Below, piece after piece: positions 43,166 through 51,612 of a stretch of 64,000 nt of DNA (within the stretch, counting starts at the first letter, position 1; each line of letters opens with the position of its first letter). The notes beneath the pieces were generated by a model that was not told where the DNA came from, ran no database searches, and saw nothing but the letters and a program-made list of their open reading frames with translations. The DNA is from Segetibacter koreensis DSM 18137 (GTDB lineage: Bacteria > Bacteroidota > Bacteroidia > Chitinophagales > Chitinophagaceae). The position numbers and the translations under genes were made by a program. Where the stretch lies: positions 125,133-189,132 of the forward strand of contig NZ_KB893318.1 of NCBI RefSeq assembly GCF_000374045.1, read 5' to 3'.

Positions 43166-45145
43166 ATGAAAAAAGGTTTCATAATATGCATTATTACCGC
43201 TTGTATAATTGCAGGCAACTCGTATGCGCAGCAATCAATAGTAGTAAAAGTTGACGCTGTAAAGTCAAAGATTCAGCCAACAATGTGGGGGATATTTTTT
43301 GAGGATATTAATCTTGGTGCAGATGGAGGGATATATGCAGAACTTGTAAAAAACCGTTCGTTCGAATTTGCCACTCCTTTGATGGGATGGAAACTCCAGG
43401 GGAACAATTTTAAAGAAGGAGACCTCCTGGTACAAAACAGGCAGGAATTGAACGCCGCTAATCCAAGATATATTCACGTTACCTCTCATAGCAGTGCTAA
43501 AGGTCAGCAGGGTATTACAAATGAAGGTTTTAGAGGAATGGGCATAAAAAAGGGAGTGGGTTATGATTTTTCTGTATTGTATCGCTTGCAAAAGCCCGGA
43601 GTGAAGCTGAATATTGATCTTGTTGACTCAACCGGGAAAGTACTGGGAAGCGCATCATTAATACCAGCAGCAAATCAAAACAAGGATTGGAAAAAGCAAT
43701 CAGTTAGTTTTACTGCAAATGCCACAGAGCCAAAAGCGAGATTGAATATCTGGTTTGAAGGGACGGGCGTAATTGATCTGGATATGATTTCCCTTTTTCC
43801 AAAAGACACCTGGAAAAACAGGCCAGGCGGAATGCGTGCTGACATGGTACAGAAATTAGCAGACTTAAAACCTGGTTTTATCCGTTTCCCGGGTGGTTGT
43901 ATAGTTGAGGGACGGGATCTGGCTAACCGATACCAATGGAAAAAAACCATTGGACCAGTTGAAGAAAGGCACCTAATTATGAACCGCTGGAACACCGAAT
44001 TTGCCCATCGGCCCACGCCCGACTACTACCAAACATTTGGCCTTGGCTTTTTTGAATACTTTCAGCTTGCAGAAGATATTGGTGCAGAGCCGTTGCCAAT
44101 ACTAAACGCAGGAATGGCTTGCCAGTTTAATACCGCAGAAGTAGTCCCGATGGATGAAATAGGTCCTTATGTGCAGGATGCACTAGACCTTATAGAGTTT
44201 GCTAACGGAAACACTTCAACCAAATGGGGAAAGGTCAGGGCTCGGATGGGACATCCTGCTCCCTTCAACTTAAAAATGTTAGGCGTAGGAAATGAAAACT
44301 GGGGTCCTCAATACGTAGAGAGATTACAGGCTTTTACAAAAGCTATCAAAGCAAAATATCCTGACATCAAATTAGATTATAGCTCTGGCACTGATCCAAA
44401 CGGTGATCGTTTTGATTACTTGAATAATTATTTAAGGAAAATGAAAGCCGATGTTATTGATGAGCACTATTATCGCCGACCTGAATGGTTCCTGGCAAAT
44501 GCAAAACGATATGACAATTATGATAGAAACGGATCAAAAATATTTGCAGGAGAATATGCGGCACAAAGCGATCACACCGTAAGTGTAAATAATAAAAATA
44601 ACTGGGAAACAGCAATAGCTGAGGCTGCATTTATGACAGGCATGGAGCGAAATGCTGCCGTAGTGCATATGGCATCCTACGCACCACTGTTTGCTCATAT
44701 AGAAGGTTGGCAGTGGACACCCGATCTTATCTGGGTAGACAATCTTCGCTCTTACGGAACTCCGAATTATTACGTGCAGAAATTGTTCTCTAATTATAAG
44801 GGCACCGATGTTGTCTCAATATCGATGAGTAACGAAGAAATTGCAGGACAGGATAGTTTATATGCTTCAGCAGCTATCGATAAAAAAAGTAATGAAGTAA
44901 TCATAAAAGTGGTGAATGCGTCCGACAAACAAAAAAACACCACCTTTTCAATTGAAGGCGCAGAAAAACTTGCAGGACAAGGTTCTCTTACCTTGTTGAA
45001 AGGAGATTCATTACAGGCAGTTAACAGCCTTGAAAATCCAACAGCAGTGAGCCCGGTAACAAAACCAGTTGAGCTAAAAGGGAAAAATCTAAATATTTCA
45101 CTGGAGCCTTATTCTTTTTCAGTCATAAGAGTTTCAACCAAATAA
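43166..45145 (+). CDS. GH51 alpha-L-arabinofuranosidase with N-terminal carbohydrate-binding domain
   Basis: The 659-residue protein belongs to the longer GH51 type. After a signal peptide (SYAQ at about 21), an opening strand region (MWGIFFEDINLGADGGIYAEL) surrounds a CBM4/9-like beta-sandwich at about 70-210, then comes the catalytic barrel with RFPGGCIVEG, acid/base Glu377 in GVGNENWGP and nucleophile Glu463 in FAGEYAAQ, and a C-terminal beta domain. It follows the first GH51 gene by 114 bp. Two distantly related GH51 enzymes side by side suggest different linkages or chain lengths. Confidence 0.95.
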   Translation: MKKGFIICIITACIIAGNSYAQQSIVVKVDAVKSKIQPTMWGIFFEDINLGADGGIYAELVKNRSFEFATPLMGWKLQGNNFKEGDLLVQNRQELNAANPRYIHVTSHSSAKGQQGITNEGFRGMGIKKGVGYDFSVLYRLQKPGVKLNIDLVDSTGKVLGSASLIPAANQNKDWKKQSVSFTANATEPKARLNIWFEGTGVIDLDMISLFPKDTWKNRPGGMRADMVQKLADLKPGFIRFPGGCIVEGRDLANRYQWKKTIGPVEERHLIMNRWNTEFAHRPTPDYYQTFGLGFFEYFQLAEDIGAEPLPILNAGMACQFNTAEVVPMDEIGPYVQDALDLIEFANGNTSTKWGKVRARMGHPAPFNLKMLGVGNENWGPQYVERLQAFTKAIKAKYPDIKLDYSSGTDPNGDRFDYLNNYLRKMKADVIDEHYYRRPEWFLANAKRYDNYDRNGSKIFAGEYAAQSDHTVSVNNKNNWETAIAEAAFMTGMERNAAVVHMASYAPLFAHIEGWQWTPDLIWVDNLRSYGTPNYYVQKLFSNYKGTDVVSISMSNEEIAGQDSLYASAAIDKKSNEVIIKVVNASDKQKNTTFSIEGAEKLAGQGSLTLLKGDSLQAVNSLENPTAVSPVTKPVELKGKNLNISLEPYSFSVIRVSTK

Positions 45146-45201
45146 TCTTATAACTTGATTCAATTGAGTGATAGGTAAAGCAAGGAAAATAAAGAAAACT
45201 G

Positions 45202-45724
45202 CTGTTTACTGTGTTTTTCAAAAAGCCTTCGGTTCTTTTTGGAATGGAGTGAAACTGGTAAAACTAAACAACGAATTAACGGCAGTTGCTCACTCCGAAA
45301 CTGGTACACTGTTGCTTCCCGTAAGAGAGATTTTATCCTTCCTGACTCCATTGCTGGGAATGCAGCTATTGAAGCTCCTTTCATTTTTAGAAAAGGGAAA
45401 TATTATTACCTTTTTGTTTCCTGGGATTATTGTTGCCGGGCAGAAAAAAGCACTTACAAGGTCGTAGTGGGACGGAGTGAAAAAGTCTATGGACCATATG
45501 TAGATAAAGATGGTGTGCCTATGAATTTGGGAGGAGGCTCATTAGTTATAGAAGGAGATCAAAATTGGTTTGGTGTGGGACACAGTGCTACTTATACTTT
45601 TGATGGAACTGACTATTTAATTTTTCATGGTTATGATGCAGCTGACAAGGGACGCTCTAAATTAAAAATCGAAAAATTAAATTGGTTTAACGAATGGCCT
45701 GTGGTGATGAGACAGCCTTATTAA
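45202..45724 (+). pseudogene. Remnant of a GH43 arabinanase gene, truncated and frameshifted
   Basis: Only the C-terminal part of a GH43 endo-arabinanase-type protein remains. In one frame AFGSFWNGVKLVKLNNELT is read; near 45300-45312 the homology moves to a second frame with WYTVASRKRDF, AAIEAPFIFRKGKYYYLFVS (general-acid Glu) and YKVVVGRSEKVYGPYVDKDG, ending NEWPVVMRQPY. Loss of one T in GAAACTTGG would produce exactly this shift. The N-terminal half with the catalytic Asp is missing, since the GH51 gene ends at 45145. The gene is therefore inactive as arabinanase. Confidence 0.85.
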
Positions 45725-45754
45725 GAAAGATTTAAATGCTTTTTATTTTATTGC

Positions 45755-45800
45755 ATTAAACTTTTATTTTGAAAACATAATTTCAAAATAAAAGTTTAAT
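45755..45800. repeat. 20-bp perfect inverted repeat within the arabinose operon
   Basis: The arms 45755-45774 and 45781-45800 are perfectly complementary over 20 bp (almost all A and T) with a 6-nt loop. It stands 31 bp after the GH43 remnant. It could be a weak terminator or a processing site that lowers expression of the downstream genes. A second smaller hairpin, CCTCGT with ACGAGG, follows near 45830. Confidence 0.7.
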
Positions 45801-45998
45801 GGTACTTTTAAAAATTTAAAATGATTGCTCCTCGTATATAACGAGGAAATTACTTTACCGAGGAGATTGTTTTTACGGTTGAAAAGCCTGCCATTCTGTT
45901 AATGCCAGTGGTAATAAAATTACCTGTCTTTTCCTCCCCAGCTCCTTTACCATATCAAAAGGTAAGATTGAAGAATGATTAATACTAAATAAAATAAA

Positions 45999-47168
45999 AT
46001 GATAAAAACCTTTCAAAACTTTGCTTGTGGGATTATGCTTACAGGTGTTCTTGCTTCCTGTTCAAATAATAGTACAAGCAAAAATGAGTCTGCTGATTCA
46101 ACAACAACTACAACTACTACAACTATGAAAAAAGGCATTCAACAATCAGATTGGGGAGAGTTTGATGGTAAGAAAGTTTATTTGTATACACTTACAAATA
46201 AAGATGGCGCACAGGTAAAAATAAGTAACTATGGCGGAACGATTACTTCATGGGTCACTCCTGACAGTAAGGGGAATAAAAGCAATATAGTTTTAGGTTT
46301 CAATGAATTGAAGGGATACCTCGCTCATCCTCCTTACTTTGGAGCAACAGTTGGCCGTTATGGAAACCGTATCGCGAACGGCAAATTTACTCTGGACGGC
46401 AAGACATACAAGCTTGCTACCAATAACGGCAAAAATGCGCTGCATGGCGGTCTTAAGGGTTTTGATAAAGTGGTATGGGATGCAGCACCCTTAGCAGGCG
46501 AAACTCCGGCATTGACATTACATTATGTAAGCAAAGATGGCGAAGAAGGATATCCGGGAAATTTAAAAGTGACGTTGACATTTACCTTATCTGACGACGA
46601 TGAATTGAAAATAGCTTATGATGCAGAAACTGATAAAGCAACTCCTGTTAACTTAACCAATCATAGTTATTTTAATTTGACCGGTGATGTTAGCAATACT
46701 ATTCTTAATCATGTATTGATGATAGATGCTGATAAATATACTTCCGTTGATACAACTTTAATACCTACAGGAGAATTAAAATCTGTAAAAGGAACTCCAT
46801 TTGATTTTACAACACCTCATAAAATTGGTGAACGTATTGACCAGGTAAAAGGTGGCTACGACCATAATTTTGTTTTGAACAAGAAAGGAAATTCTTTCGA
46901 GAAAGCAGCTGAAGTTACAGACTCAATTAGCGGAAGAAAAATGGAAGTATATACTACCCAACCAGGTATTCAATTTTATACCGGTAACTTCCTAGACGGC
47001 AGTATTAAAACTGATGATGGTAAACCCATTAACCAACACGCTGCTTTATGCCTGGAGACTCAACATTTTCCTGATTCTCCTAATCAGCCTTCTTTTCCTT
47101 CTACTATTTTGAAGCCGGGAGAAAAATATCATCATGAAACTGCTTACAAGGTATCGGTAAGTAAATAA
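45999..47168 (+). CDS. galM: Aldose 1-epimerase, lipoprotein
   Basis: Mutarotases interconvert alpha and beta anomers of free sugars. The 389-residue protein has a lipoprotein signal (GVLASC, Cys21), a low-complexity Thr run as linker, and the GalM fold: GRYGNRIANGKF, NALHGGLKGFDKVVW (catalytic His), VNLTNHSYFNLTG (second His), and LETQHFPDSPNQPSFPS (catalytic Glu). Membrane-anchored in the periplasm, it would equilibrate arabinose anomers released by the GH51 enzymes before import. Confidence 0.95.
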   Translation: MIKTFQNFACGIMLTGVLASCSNNSTSKNESADSTTTTTTTTMKKGIQQSDWGEFDGKKVYLYTLTNKDGAQVKISNYGGTITSWVTPDSKGNKSNIVLGFNELKGYLAHPPYFGATVGRYGNRIANGKFTLDGKTYKLATNNGKNALHGGLKGFDKVVWDAAPLAGETPALTLHYVSKDGEEGYPGNLKVTLTFTLSDDDELKIAYDAETDKATPVNLTNHSYFNLTGDVSNTILNHVLMIDADKYTSVDTTLIPTGELKSVKGTPFDFTTPHKIGERIDQVKGGYDHNFVLNKKGNSFEKAAEVTDSISGRKMEVYTTQPGIQFYTGNFLDGSIKTDDGKPINQHAALCLETQHFPDSPNQPSFPSTILKPGEKYHHETAYKVSVSK

Positions 47169-47198
47169 CTGTTTGAATAACCGGAACAAAATTTTGTA

Positions 47199-48911
47199 GT
47201 GAAGAAAAAACAGTTGACGACACTGGCCGGAATAAAGTTGCCAATGTTGGCGATGCTGCTTGTTTGTACAGGCATCCATTCTTTTGCTCAAAAAAATATC
47301 TATAATATTAAAATAGATGTTACTCAAACAAAAGGGTCGATAAAACCAATATGGGCATTTTTTGGCTATGATGAGCCGAACTACACTTATATGAAAGATG
47401 GACAAAAGCTGTTGACAGAGTTGTCTGCATTAACTCCTGTTCCTGTATATGTAAGAACACATAACCTGCTAACTACCGGTAATGGAAAGCCGCATTTGAA
47501 ATGGGGTTCTACAAATGCATATACCGAAGATTCTTCTGGTAATCCGATTTATGATTGGCGAATAACTGATTCCATTTTTGATACTTATGTCAAAAGAGGT
47601 ATGAAGCCAATTGCTGAAATCGGGTTTATGCCTAAAGCTTTGTCTGTAAAACCTGAGCCTTATGAGCACAACTGGACTCCGGCAGCAGATTATAAGGATA
47701 TTTATACAGGTTGGGCTTATCCACCAAAGGACTATAAAAAATGGGGTGAGCTTGTGTATCAGTGGGTAAAACATTGCGTAGAACGATACGGGAAGAAAGA
47801 AGTGGAATCATGGTGGTGGGAAGTTTGGAACGAACCGGATATTGGTTATTGGCAAGGTACACGTGACGACTATTTTAAACTTTACGATTTTGCTGCAAAT
47901 GCAGTAAAAAGAGCATGCACAGGTGCACGTATCGGCGGACCAACTACTACAAGTCCGAGAGCTGAAAAAGCAAATGCTTTTCTTAAGGCTTTTCTGAACC
48001 ATTGTGCTGATGAAACAAATTATGCAACAGGGCAGAAAGGCTCACCTCTTGATTATGTAAGTTTTCACGCAAAGGGTAGTCCTAAATTTATGGAAGGTCA
48101 CGTAAGAATGAACATGGCTGTTCAGCTTACAGATATTTATAAAGGTTTTGAAGCTGTGGCTGCTTCGCCTAAATTCAAAAATCTGCCTGTAATTATTGGT
48201 GAATGTGACCCTGAAGGTTGCGCAGCCTGCTCCGTAGACTTCAATCCGCAAAATGCCTATCGTAATGGCGCAATGTATTCAAGTTATACTGCCGCTTCTT
48301 ATGCACGTATTTACGATATAGCAGAAAAGCTGGGAGTTGATATTGAAGGGGCTGTAAGCTGGTCTTTTGAGTTTGAAAATCAACCTTGGTTTGCTGGATT
48401 CAGAGATTTGGCTACAAACGGCATTGACAAGCCCGTCCTCAACGTGTTCAGGATGTTTGGGAAAATGAGAGGTAAACGATTGGTTGTAGAAAATGACAAG
48501 GCCTTTTCTTTAGAACAACTGCAAACAACAGGTGTGCATGACTCTGTTGCTGATGTCAATGCAATTGCAACTACCGGCGAAAGAGAAGCTGATATTTTAT
48601 TATGGAATTACTACGATGATGATACATTAGCACCGGAAGCAACCGTAAAGTTGCAATTAAGTAATATTCCTGCAAAAAAAGTTATTATTAGTGAATACCG
48701 AATTGATGAAGAACACAGCAATTCATACACGCAATGGAAAAAAATAGGTTCCCCACAACAGGTTAGCAAAGAGCAATATTCCATGTTGGAGAAGTCTGAA
48801 AAGCTGCAATCTTATCGCAAGCCTTACACTGCTTCGGTAAGAAATGGGGTAGTAAATGCTGATGTTCGTTTACCGGGCCATGCCGTATCTTTATTTAAAG
48901 TAAAATGGTAA
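47199..48911 (+). CDS. GH39-like glycoside hydrolase, exported
   Basis: The 570-residue protein has a signal peptide ending SFAQ (about 31) and a clan GH-A barrel: acid/base Glu212 in WWWEVWNEPDIGYW and nucleophile Glu335 in VIIGECDPEGC. The pattern fits GH39, known for beta-xylosidases and alpha-iduronidases, with a C-terminal beta domain. Translation starts at a GTG 30 bp after galM. In this cluster it may act on xylose or arabinose units of arabinoxylan side chains, but the specificity is inferred from neighbours only. Confidence 0.8.
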   Translation: MKKKQLTTLAGIKLPMLAMLLVCTGIHSFAQKNIYNIKIDVTQTKGSIKPIWAFFGYDEPNYTYMKDGQKLLTELSALTPVPVYVRTHNLLTTGNGKPHLKWGSTNAYTEDSSGNPIYDWRITDSIFDTYVKRGMKPIAEIGFMPKALSVKPEPYEHNWTPAADYKDIYTGWAYPPKDYKKWGELVYQWVKHCVERYGKKEVESWWWEVWNEPDIGYWQGTRDDYFKLYDFAANAVKRACTGARIGGPTTTSPRAEKANAFLKAFLNHCADETNYATGQKGSPLDYVSFHAKGSPKFMEGHVRMNMAVQLTDIYKGFEAVAASPKFKNLPVIIGECDPEGCAACSVDFNPQNAYRNGAMYSSYTAASYARIYDIAEKLGVDIEGAVSWSFEFENQPWFAGFRDLATNGIDKPVLNVFRMFGKMRGKRLVVENDKAFSLEQLQTTGVHDSVADVNAIATTGEREADILLWNYYDDDTLAPEATVKLQLSNIPAKKVIISEYRIDEEHSNSYTQWKKIGSPQQVSKEQYSMLEKSEKLQSYRKPYTASVRNGVVNADVRLPGHAVSLFKVKW

Positions 48912-48952
48912 TTTAATTATAAATAAAAAAATAAATATAATATTAAAAATAG

Positions 48953-48975
48953 TAATTGTAAAATTGACATTTATC
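48953..48975 (+). promoter_or_regulatory. Candidate AraR operator, copy 2
   Basis: TAATTGT, seven bases, then ACATTTATC, as in copy 1 (20 of 23 positions identical). A promoter-like TTTACCTTTTA follows at about 48993, 30 bp before the transaldolase ATG, so a bound regulator here would be well placed to block or aid a second promoter within the cluster. Confidence 0.5.
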
Positions 48976-49022
48976 ATTTAAGTTTTATTACATTTACCTT
49001 TTAAAATATACCCAACTGCTAT

Positions 49023-49673
49023 ATGAAATTTTTCATTGACACTGCTAATCTCACTCAAATTAAAGAAGCAAACGAATTAGGTATTCTTGATGGTGTTACC
49101 ACCAATCCTTCTCTGATGGCTAAGGAAGGAATAAGAGGGGAAGAAGCTATTAATGAGCATTACAGAACCATTTGCGATTTAGTAGATGGTGACATAAGCG
49201 CAGAGGTATTAACAACAGAGTTCAGTACAATTGTAGAAGAAGGTAAAAAACTTGCAGCACTTCATCCCAACATTGTGGTGAAAGTCCCTATGATTAAGGA
49301 TGGAGTAAAAGCAATTAAATGGTTTGCAGATAACGGAATAAGAACAAATTGTACTTTAGTATTTTCAGCAGGACAGGCAATACTTGCAGCAAAGGCTGGA
49401 GCCAGTTATGTTTCACCTTTTCTTGGTCGTATAGATGACAGTGGCTGGGATGGTATGCAACTGATAAAGCAAATTGTACAAATTTTTAAAGTGCAGGATT
49501 ATAAGACAGAAATTCTTGCTGCATCCATTCGCTCCCCTAATCATATAATCGAGGCTGCTCTTGCAGGTGCTCATGTTTGCACTTGTCCGCTTGAGCCTAT
49601 TCTCGGGTTATTAAAACATCCTTTAACCGACATTGGTCTTGCAAAATTTTTAGAAGACGCTAAAAAAATGTAA
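49023..49673 (+). CDS. tal: Transaldolase, small (TalC/Fsa-like) type
   Basis: The 216-residue protein is the short transaldolase form: [34 protein letters not shown], the Schiff-base Lys87 in NIVVKVPM, and [17 protein letters not shown]. It moves a dihydroxyacetone unit between sugar phosphates in the non-oxidative pentose pathway, linking xylulose-5-phosphate from arabinose to glycolysis. Some relatives are fructose-6-phosphate aldolases; context favours transaldolase. transketolase follows 9 bp later. Confidence 0.93.
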   Translation: MKFFIDTANLTQIKEANELGILDGVTTNPSLMAKEGIRGEEAINEHYRTICDLVDGDISAEVLTTEFSTIVEEGKKLAALHPNIVVKVPMIKDGVKAIKWFADNGIRTNCTLVFSAGQAILAAKAGASYVSPFLGRIDDSGWDGMQLIKQIVQIFKVQDYKTEILAASIRSPNHIIEAALAGAHVCTCPLEPILGLLKHPLTDIGLAKFLEDAKKM

Positions 49674-49682
49674 TTAAAAACT

Positions 49683-50549
49683 ATGGAAATACAAGAATTA
49701 AAAGATATTGCTTCGCAGGTAAGACGCGATATAGTACGGCAGGTACACTCATCCCAGTCTGGTCATCCTGGTGGTTCTCTTGGATGTACTGACGTAGTTG
49801 TCTCCCTTTACTTTCACTTTATGAAAATAGATGATGAAAAAGGTGAAGACGGATTTTTAAAATTTTCAAGGGAAGGAAAAAACGAGGACTTATTCTTTCT
49901 TTCCAATGGCCATATTTCTCCCTTGTTCTATTCAGTCTTAGCAAGGCGCGGATATTTTCCGATAGAGGAATTGTCTACTTTTCGCAGAATAAACTCGCGT
50001 TTACAGGGTCATCCTGCTACGCATGAGCATCTTCCTGGTATCCGCATCGCATCCGGTTCGTTAGGGCAGGGACTTTCTGTTGCTGCAGGCGCTGCCTATG
50101 CTAAAAAGCTAAGACAGGATGATAAACTGGTATTTGTATTAATGGGCGACGGCGAACAGCAGGAAGGACAGGTATGGGAAGCGGCTCAATTTGCTGCACA
50201 TCATGAGCTTGATAATCTTATTGCTATTATAGACTGGAATGGTCAGCAGATTGACGGGCCTACAGAAAAGGTAATGAGCAATAAGGATTTAAAAGCAAAA
50301 TACCAGGCTTTTGGTTGGGAAACTGTTGACTTGTCAAACGGAAATGATATGAAGCTGACAGTAGAAGCGCTTAATGAAGCAAAACAAAAAACCGGAAATG
50401 ATAAACCAGTGCTTATATTAATGAAATCTGATATGGGCTTTGGTGTAGATTATATGATGGGAACACACAAGTGGCACGGTGCTGCACCAAATGACGAGCA
50501 ATTGGAAGTTGCACTACTTCAATTACCAGCAACATTTGGAGACTATTAA
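49683..50549 (+). CDS. Transketolase N-terminal subunit
   Basis: The 288-residue protein is the thiamine-diphosphate-binding half: SGHPGGSLGCTDVVVSLYF, GHISPLFYSVLARRG, GSLGQGLSVAAGAAYA and MGDGEQQEGQVWEAA with the Asp for the metal. It works with the C-terminal half encoded 78 bp downstream. Split transketolase within arabinose clusters is also known in Bacteroides. Confidence 0.95.
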   Translation: MEIQELKDIASQVRRDIVRQVHSSQSGHPGGSLGCTDVVVSLYFHFMKIDDEKGEDGFLKFSREGKNEDLFFLSNGHISPLFYSVLARRGYFPIEELSTFRRINSRLQGHPATHEHLPGIRIASGSLGQGLSVAAGAAYAKKLRQDDKLVFVLMGDGEQQEGQVWEAAQFAAHHELDNLIAIIDWNGQQIDGPTEKVMSNKDLKAKYQAFGWETVDLSNGNDMKLTVEALNEAKQKTGNDKPVLILMKSDMGFGVDYMMGTHKWHGAAPNDEQLEVALLQLPATFGDY

Positions 50550-50600
50550 TTTTTCTCACATAAATCTTTGTATAAACGAAGAAACATTTTTAAACTTTTA

Positions 50601-50627
50601 AATTTCCCCTTTAGGGGATTAAGGGGT
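50601..50627 (+). repeat. C-rich inserted repeat abutting the transketolase C start
   Basis: AATTTCCCCTTTAGGGGATT followed by AAGGGGT lies immediately before the ATG at 50628. I recall this CCCCTTTAGGGG-type element as a common short interspersed repeat in Bacteroidota genomes. CCCCTTTAGGGG is also a short palindrome. The 3' AGGGG could act as a ribosome site. Confidence 0.6.
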
Positions 50628-51581
50628 ATGAAAAAATACACTTTCACAGATAAAAAAGATACCCGTTCTGGTTTTGGAGCAGGTATGGCAGAATTAGGGA
50701 AAAAAAATCCAAATGTGGTTGCGCTGTGCGCAGACCTTGTTGCTTCTCTAAAGTTAGATGCATTTATTAAAGACAATCCTCAGCGTTTTATTCAATGCGG
50801 AATAGCAGAAGCTAACATGATTGGCGTATCTGCCGGCCTTGCGCTTAGTGGTTATATTCCTTTTGCAACCACTTTTGCAAACTTTGGTTCAGGCAGAGTT
50901 TACGACCAGATAAGACAAAGTGTTGCTTACTCAAATACCAACGTAAAAATTTGCGTTTCTCATGCAGGGTTGACTTTGGGTGAAGATGGTGCTACCCACC
51001 AGATATTGGAAGATATTGCAATGATGCGTGCAATGCCTGAAATGACAGTTATCAATCCCTGCGATTTTAACCAGACGAAAGCTGCAACCATAGCTGTTGC
51101 CGATTATAATGGCCCGGTATATCTTCGTTTTGGTCGACCTGTTGTTCCCATTTTTACAGCGCCTGACCAAAAATTTGAAATAGGAAAAGGATGGATGGTC
51201 AATGAAGGAAAAGATGTAAGCATTTTTGCTACCGGTCATCTTGTGTGGGAAGCAATACTAGCCGGCGAAATTCTTGAGAAAGAAGGAATAGATGCTGAAA
51301 TCATTAATATTCATACCATAAAGCCTCTTGATGAGCAAGCTATTTTACAATCTGTATCTAAAACCAGGTGTGCTGTTACTGCAGAAGAACATCAACTCAA
51401 TGGTGGTCTTGGTGATGCCGTTTGCCAGGTATTAAGCAGAAATATGCCGTCGCCAGTAGAAATGATTGGTGTAAATAACTCTTTTGGAGAAAGCGGAACG
51501 CCTGCACAATTGATGGAGAAATATGGTTTGAATGCTCAAAATATAGTAAATGCTGTTCGTAAGGCGATAAGCAGAAAATAG
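50628..51581 (+). CDS. Transketolase C-terminal subunit
   Basis: The 317-residue protein supplies the pyrimidine-binding and C-terminal domains: RSGFGAGMAELGKKNPNVV, CGIAEANMIGVSAGLALSG, VCSHAG-type segment CVSHAGLTLGEDGATHQ, and VTAEEHQLNGGLGDAV. The frame is open for 20 codons further upstream, but that part lies in an inserted repeat, so the ATG at 50628 is taken. Together with the N subunit it converts xylulose-5-phosphate. Confidence 0.94.
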   Translation: MKKYTFTDKKDTRSGFGAGMAELGKKNPNVVALCADLVASLKLDAFIKDNPQRFIQCGIAEANMIGVSAGLALSGYIPFATTFANFGSGRVYDQIRQSVAYSNTNVKICVSHAGLTLGEDGATHQILEDIAMMRAMPEMTVINPCDFNQTKAATIAVADYNGPVYLRFGRPVVPIFTAPDQKFEIGKGWMVNEGKDVSIFATGHLVWEAILAGEILEKEGIDAEIINIHTIKPLDEQAILQSVSKTRCAVTAEEHQLNGGLGDAVCQVLSRNMPSPVEMIGVNNSFGESGTPAQLMEKYGLNAQNIVNAVRKAISRK

Positions 51582-51612
51582 CTTTTATAATAAAAGTATT
51601 AAAAACATTTTT

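Noticed and set aside
45830-45990. Short minus-strand frames between the A/T palindrome and galM
   Set aside because: Frames of about 25-30 codons without a good start or any family resemblance; considered as a gene remnant but not supportable.
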